From Lates calcarifer (Eukaryota > Chordata > Actinopteri > Centropomidae), in contig NC_066837.1 in the NCBI RefSeq assembly GCF_001640805.2, forward strand, positions 18,903,501 to 18,967,500: 64,000 nt of DNA. Reading direction: 5' to 3'. Shown piece by piece: positions 60,593 through 64,000 of the stretch; the first letter of the stretch is position 1, and every line of letters begins with the position of its first letter. The notes under the pieces were generated by a model. The model made no database searches. It was not told where the DNA came from and was given only the letters and a program-made list of their open reading frames with translations. Made by a program: the position numbers and the translations under genes.

Positions 60593-60677
60593 GAGTCAAC
60601 TCTGTTGACCTTGTTCTCTGTAGTTTTAAGACGTACCAGCTCATTACTGATTGTGATTGCCAAATTTGGAAAAAAAA
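60593..60677 (+). repeat. Direct repeat copy 2 flanking the Maverick remnant
   Basis: Second copy of the repeat at 60082-60150, with 13 extra bases after GTTGAC. It lies just left of the first coding remnants of the Maverick-like element, so the pair may be subterminal or terminal repeat sequence of that element. Confidence 0.75.
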
Positions 60678-60730
60678 TTTGCAAAAGTTTGCGCTAAATA
60701 TTGCTGACCCCATCAGGATATGTGCACACA

Positions 60731-61056
60731 GTAAGATCTCTCAGAAGTAGTTCAGAAGATGTGCTGGCCGTCATGTCAGAAATCAAATGTGTAGACAGTG
60801 ACTTATGGTCAGTGAAGATGTCTGCTGAACGGTAAAAAAACCGAACCGAAAAAAGTAGCAGTGAACATACACCAACGGGGAGTATGGTACTGAAACCAGG
60901 ATTCAAGCTGCTGCAGAGACTATTCTACACAAGCTAAAACATGTTGAAAACATCACAGATAAAATCAAAGAAATGTACGACACTCTCATCAATGACGACT
61001 TTCTGAAAGTTGCACAATTGCGTGCCATCACTGCATCCTGGAAAGCAGCAGATTAA
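60731..61056 (+). pseudogene. Decayed coding remnant upstream of the capsid gene
   Basis: Two stretches look protein-coding but lie in different frames. The first, 60731-60835, includes S-S-S-E-D-V-L-A-V-M-S-E-I-K. The second ends at 61056 and includes an amphipathic helix-like run L-K-H-V-E-N-I-T-D-K-I-K-E-M. An A-rich stretch at 60833-60850 lies at the switch between frames. The position just upstream of the capsid gene suggests another structural gene of the same element. I cannot name the protein. Confidence 0.4.
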
Positions 61057-61224
61057 CAAGTGTTATTCCTGCTTGTGTGTGTTTTTTTTTTTGTATACGT
61101 GTGTGAATAAAAAGGCTGTGTTACAACTTTATCTTCAACTTTATCAAAGTCAGCAGAAAGAAGGCTCCTGTCAAAGGAGGCAGAACAAAACACTACAGGA
61201 TTACATTAAAAGACATATTTTAGG

Positions 61225-61491
61225 TTGAAAAAAATAGCGCTGATTCACAACCAGTTAGGGGTGTGTGTAAAGACCGAACCGGATTTGTTTACCATTCCAT
61301 ACGCACAGACATCTATTGAAAAATCCACATTTGTTGAAATCCCCCGGGTTTCGGCAATAACAGACACTGGTCCTATAGAGTTTTACATATCGGCTAGTGG
61401 GGAAGATTATCTGGATCTGAACGACACATACTTGTTTACCCGTGTGAGGATCACAAATGCCAACGGTACAAACCTGACTCCTGACCCCTAA
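61225..61491 (+). pseudogene. Major capsid protein N-terminal fragment, Maverick-type
   Basis: About 85 codons with the pattern of the start of Maverick/Polinton double-jelly-roll capsid proteins, a family often labelled F54H12.2-like in fish. Visible blocks are D-L-F-T-I-P-Y-A-Q-T-S-I-E, then G-P-I-E-F-Y-I-S, then the strand D-Y-L-D-L-N-D-T-Y-L-F. There is no clear ATG start; the frame opens with a TTG after an A run, so the true start codon is lost or displaced. Homology ends at about 61488 and the frame then hits TAA at 61489-61491. The remaining several hundred residues are absent, replaced by the polymerase fragment in opposite orientation. Confidence 0.6.
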
Positions 61492-63805
61492 CTGCCTTGT
61501 TAACACGGATCTTGGCTGGATCTAACCTGATGCCCTCCTTTTCATAATAATCAGCAATGTATTTTTGCTGATCTTCAGGAGTTTTCACGTGTTTCGGGTA
61601 GCCGGATGCCTCCTGTTTGCATTTTAGAAGTGTTTTGACATACTCCTTAAACAAAGTATCTGTCTTGCTAGGAAAATGCCACACCTCGTCAATGCAGGCT
61701 ATTTGGTACCCTTTCTGCAAAGCCTTTTCAAGCTCAAATGTCACCCATGTGCCTGACAGCTGTCTGGCACCGTCACTGCATTCACCGTTTTGACTTTGCT
61801 CTTTGGTGCATGTGCGACGCAGAGGGAACATGAGTTTGCCGTGGCACCTGTAGGGCAGGATGGGGTGGTACAGGCCTCTTGGTGGCAGCACAGTGCATTT
61901 GACCAAACCAAAATAGCTCTCAATACTGCCAAAGTTGTCATAAATGATTTGCGGGTGGCCGATTGGGTATTCTTTTTTGGATTGAACTGTTGGATACAGA
62001 CTGGTGAAATCAAAAAAATGATTTTTTTCACTAGTGTCACAGTCAGCCTTGTGGTGTAATTTCATAGTATTTGTACGGCCACCAAAAAGAGCCTTTCTGA
62101 GGTCCAGGCGTTCTGGTTTTTTGTACACCGACAAAAATCCTTTTGCCGCCAGATCTGTGCTTGTCTGCAAAGCCCATTCACACTCCCACATCACAACAAC
62201 ACGCATGCCGTACTGTGACTCCAAGGCGCTCACCGTCTCAGTAAAGATGCGGTAAAGCTCGCCGTGGGGAACCTTGGCTACTGGGTTCATGTCACTCTCA
62301 ACGTGGCATTTGACACATCCGTGGTAGAAACACCCTGCGAACTCATAACACGTATTTGTGGCTGTGTTGTAGCCATCCACAAAGTACGGCCCTACTTGCC
62401 TCTCGCCCCCCCGTCAGTGCATGTTTTATCAGAATGTTTTGCGTCTTGGCGACATATTCAAGCCACTGTATAGACACATCTGAATAGGTCTTGTTTTGCA
62501 CCACGTACGCAGGAGCCAGTGTGTCTTTGGGGAGAAACAGCGTCTTAAACACACCCATGCAGCTGGATGCCAGAGTGGTAAATACAAACGGATCCAGCTG
62601 TGTGCACTGCAGAAATGTCTCACGATATATCAAGCATGCCCTATGCAACACTTCCAAATCGTTACCACAGTAGCGGTGCATTTCCGCTTGAATATCAAAA
62701 ACTGCCACGGACGGTCTCATACCACGCCATAAATTTGCTCACACTCACTCATGCTATCATACCTGTAGTAGGGAGGGGTCTGGGTACGCACCAACATACA
62801 CCTCATCGGCCCTGGTGTTGAATTTGTGGGGAAAGTAGCCTTTCTCCATTTCTTCAAACCCTAAAGCTGCTGGTGTCTTGGCCAGGCGCATAGGTAGAAA
62901 ACTGAACGAATCAATCCACCGCTGCTGGAATGGTCTGTCATACATGAGAATCACTCTGCTACCTCTCATTGTCACAGTAGGAGCAATTCCATTTCTGACG
63001 AAGTACTCAAATAGTATGTAGTTGTCAAAACCAGGTGCATTGTGCACAATAAATGTGTACCCCCGAAATCTTGGGCGCCTGTAGTACTTGACACACGCAC
63101 TCACACACTTTAATGTGTTGAAACAAAACTCGTTCCCACTCATGTCCATTGCACACACAAAATTGGCCTCATGCTTGCCGCTGTGGTATCTTGTCTCAAA
63201 ATCATACAGAATGTAATTTTGCTGGGGCTTTTGTTTTGCGACAGGTTGGATAAAACATTGATGAGGCAGGTTGCTGTCCAGTTTACGCTCTCTGCAGTGT
63301 GTGCACACCTGTGGGTTTTTTTTCTCCATGCTTGTAGGTCTTACCACAACACCTCGCAGTATTTTACATTGTCGCATTGTGTCATATTGTGAACGGGGTC
63401 TGCTGCCTTGTGTTGATAACAGTATGCTGATTTGCATATGCACTTGCAATCGGGGCATTTCCTGGTATTACCAGGGTGTTGGTGAAACTGGGTGTAGCAG
63501 ATATTGCAACGATGTTTGCAGATGTGTAGTAATGGTGTTTCATAGGTGCTGTAACAAAAGTGGCACCAAAAAACAATCATGTAATAGTGGTTGTTGTGTA
63601 AATACAGCCAAATTGTTTTATTGTGTGTTGTGAGTCTGAAAACACTCAGACGTTTACGCCCTGCAGCGTGGTGGAAAATTATCATTTTAACATGTAAATG
63701 TTTTTCAAATTTGGTGACATCAGTGAATGATACCCGATGCATGTGGTGAAGGCCTACAGCATTGTGTAATTGTTGGGCATACCCCGATTTTTTTGGCTCA
63801 GACAT
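61488..63805 (-). pseudogene. Protein-primed family B DNA polymerase fragment, frameshifted
   Basis: Read right to left from ATG at 63805. It has an N-terminal Cys/His-rich zinc-finger-like region (about 63460-63560) and exonuclease motif I (Y-D-F-E-T, near 63200). Exonuclease motif II (H-N-A-P-G-F-D-N-Y, about 63020-63055) follows, then the W-I-D-S-F-S-F-L-P-M block and polymerase motif A (D-F-T-S-L-Y-P, about 61985-62010). This order matches Maverick/Polinton polymerases. The frame breaks near 63345-63380, at least twice within 62705-62770, and again at a G run (C run on +) at 62403-62409. Homology stops near 61488, so motif B, the catalytic D-T-D motif C and the thumb are missing. The copy cannot be functional. 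Confidence 0.88.
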
Positions 63806-63861
63806 GGAAGCATCGGTGATGTGTGCAAGGCATAAACAGAAACACAGCGTTGTCTGTACGC

Positions 63862-64000
63862 TTAGGGATTGTACAGAAACCGCCCCTTTTTAGACAGAAT
63901 CTCATAAGGCACACTACTCAGCTTTAAACGAGCTCCACCACTTCTGTTCTGTGTAACCGAAACAACAAATTCCAATTCATCATCTGATACAGAGTCATCA
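63862..64000 (-). CDS. Partial ORF entering from the right edge, unrecognised
   Basis: On the minus strand a frame open from the window edge runs 45 codons to TAA at 63862. It starts acidic (D-D-S-V-S-D-D-E-L-E-F) and ends basic (S-K-K-G-R-F-L-Y-N-P). It ends 57 nt upstream of the polymerase start codon on the same strand, so it is probably the next gene of the same Maverick-like element. I do not recognise the product. Intactness cannot be judged because the 5' part is outside the window. Confidence 0.4.
   Translation of the reverse strand, partial: DDSVSDDELEFVVSVTQNRSGGARLKLSSVPYEILSKKGRFLYNP

Larger units (their letters stand above)
60690..64000. mobile_element. Maverick/Polinton element, degraded and rearranged, runs off right edge
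   Basis: It contains a capsid-type gene start on the + strand and a protein-primed family B DNA polymerase on the - strand, the combination that defines Maverick/Polinton elements and the related adintovirus-like endogenous elements of animals. The two fragments meet tail to tail near 61490, and both are cut there. The integrase, packaging ATPase and protease genes expected in a 15-20 kb element are not in the window. Frameshifts in the polymerase show it is inactive. The left border is a guess based on where coding-like sequence starts; neither terminal inverted repeat was identified. Confidence 0.75.

Noticed and set aside
1..64000. CRISPR array, operon or prokaryotic system
   Set aside because: Spliced vertebrate genes and fish repeats throughout; no regularly spaced repeats of CRISPR type.

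Overview
The window is vertebrate genomic DNA, almost certainly from a teleost fish. Long introns with GT-AG borders, abundant CA/GT and GA/CT microsatellites, a Tc1-type transposon, a tRNA-derived SINE, and several short dispersed repeat families I recognise from fish genomes all point there. Coding DNA is a small fraction of the 64 kb, and most long reading frames are chance.

Layout. (1) 1-2.7 kb: no gene seen. (2) 2.7-6.8 kb, + strand: a small gene matching PRCD (photoreceptor disc component). It is split into three coding exons, one possibly a 21-nt microexon, with CRX/OTX-like sites about 160 bp upstream of the ATG. (3) 6.8-19.5 kb: no recognised gene. There are splice-bounded exon candidates at 7.6, 8.1, 9.4 and 10.2 kb that could be prcd 3' exons or a separate small transcript, plus several dispersed repeats. 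(4) 19.5-21.1 kb: a Tc1-like transposon with long inverted repeats and a broken transposase. (5) 22.4-55.3 kb, + strand: a complete five-coding-exon sphingosine kinase gene, predicted 557 aa. All exon phases fit, and all five conserved kinase segments are present behind an N-terminal extension. Its introns (16.7, 8.9, 0.9 and 4.7 kb) carry a SINE, a probable hAT-type non-autonomous element, several MITE-like repeats and microsatellites. (6) 55.3-60 kb: no gene seen. (7) About 60.7-64 kb: a degraded, rearranged Maverick/Polinton element. It holds the start of a capsid-type gene on + and a frameshifted protein-primed DNA polymerase B fragment on -, joined tail to tail, and it continues past the right edge.

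The two host genes are functionally unrelated: Prcd is a small palmitoylated photoreceptor membrane protein, and sphingosine kinase makes sphingosine-1-phosphate. In mammals PRCD and SPHK1 lie in the same chromosomal neighbourhood, so their linkage here favours sphk1 for the kinase. The N-terminal extension and C-terminal residues, however, look more like mammalian SPHK2. I found no convincing wholly new system. The items most worth a second look are the possible spliced small ORF at 8.1-10.4 kb, the prcd microexon, the alternative start in kinase exon 2, and the Maverick rearrangement.
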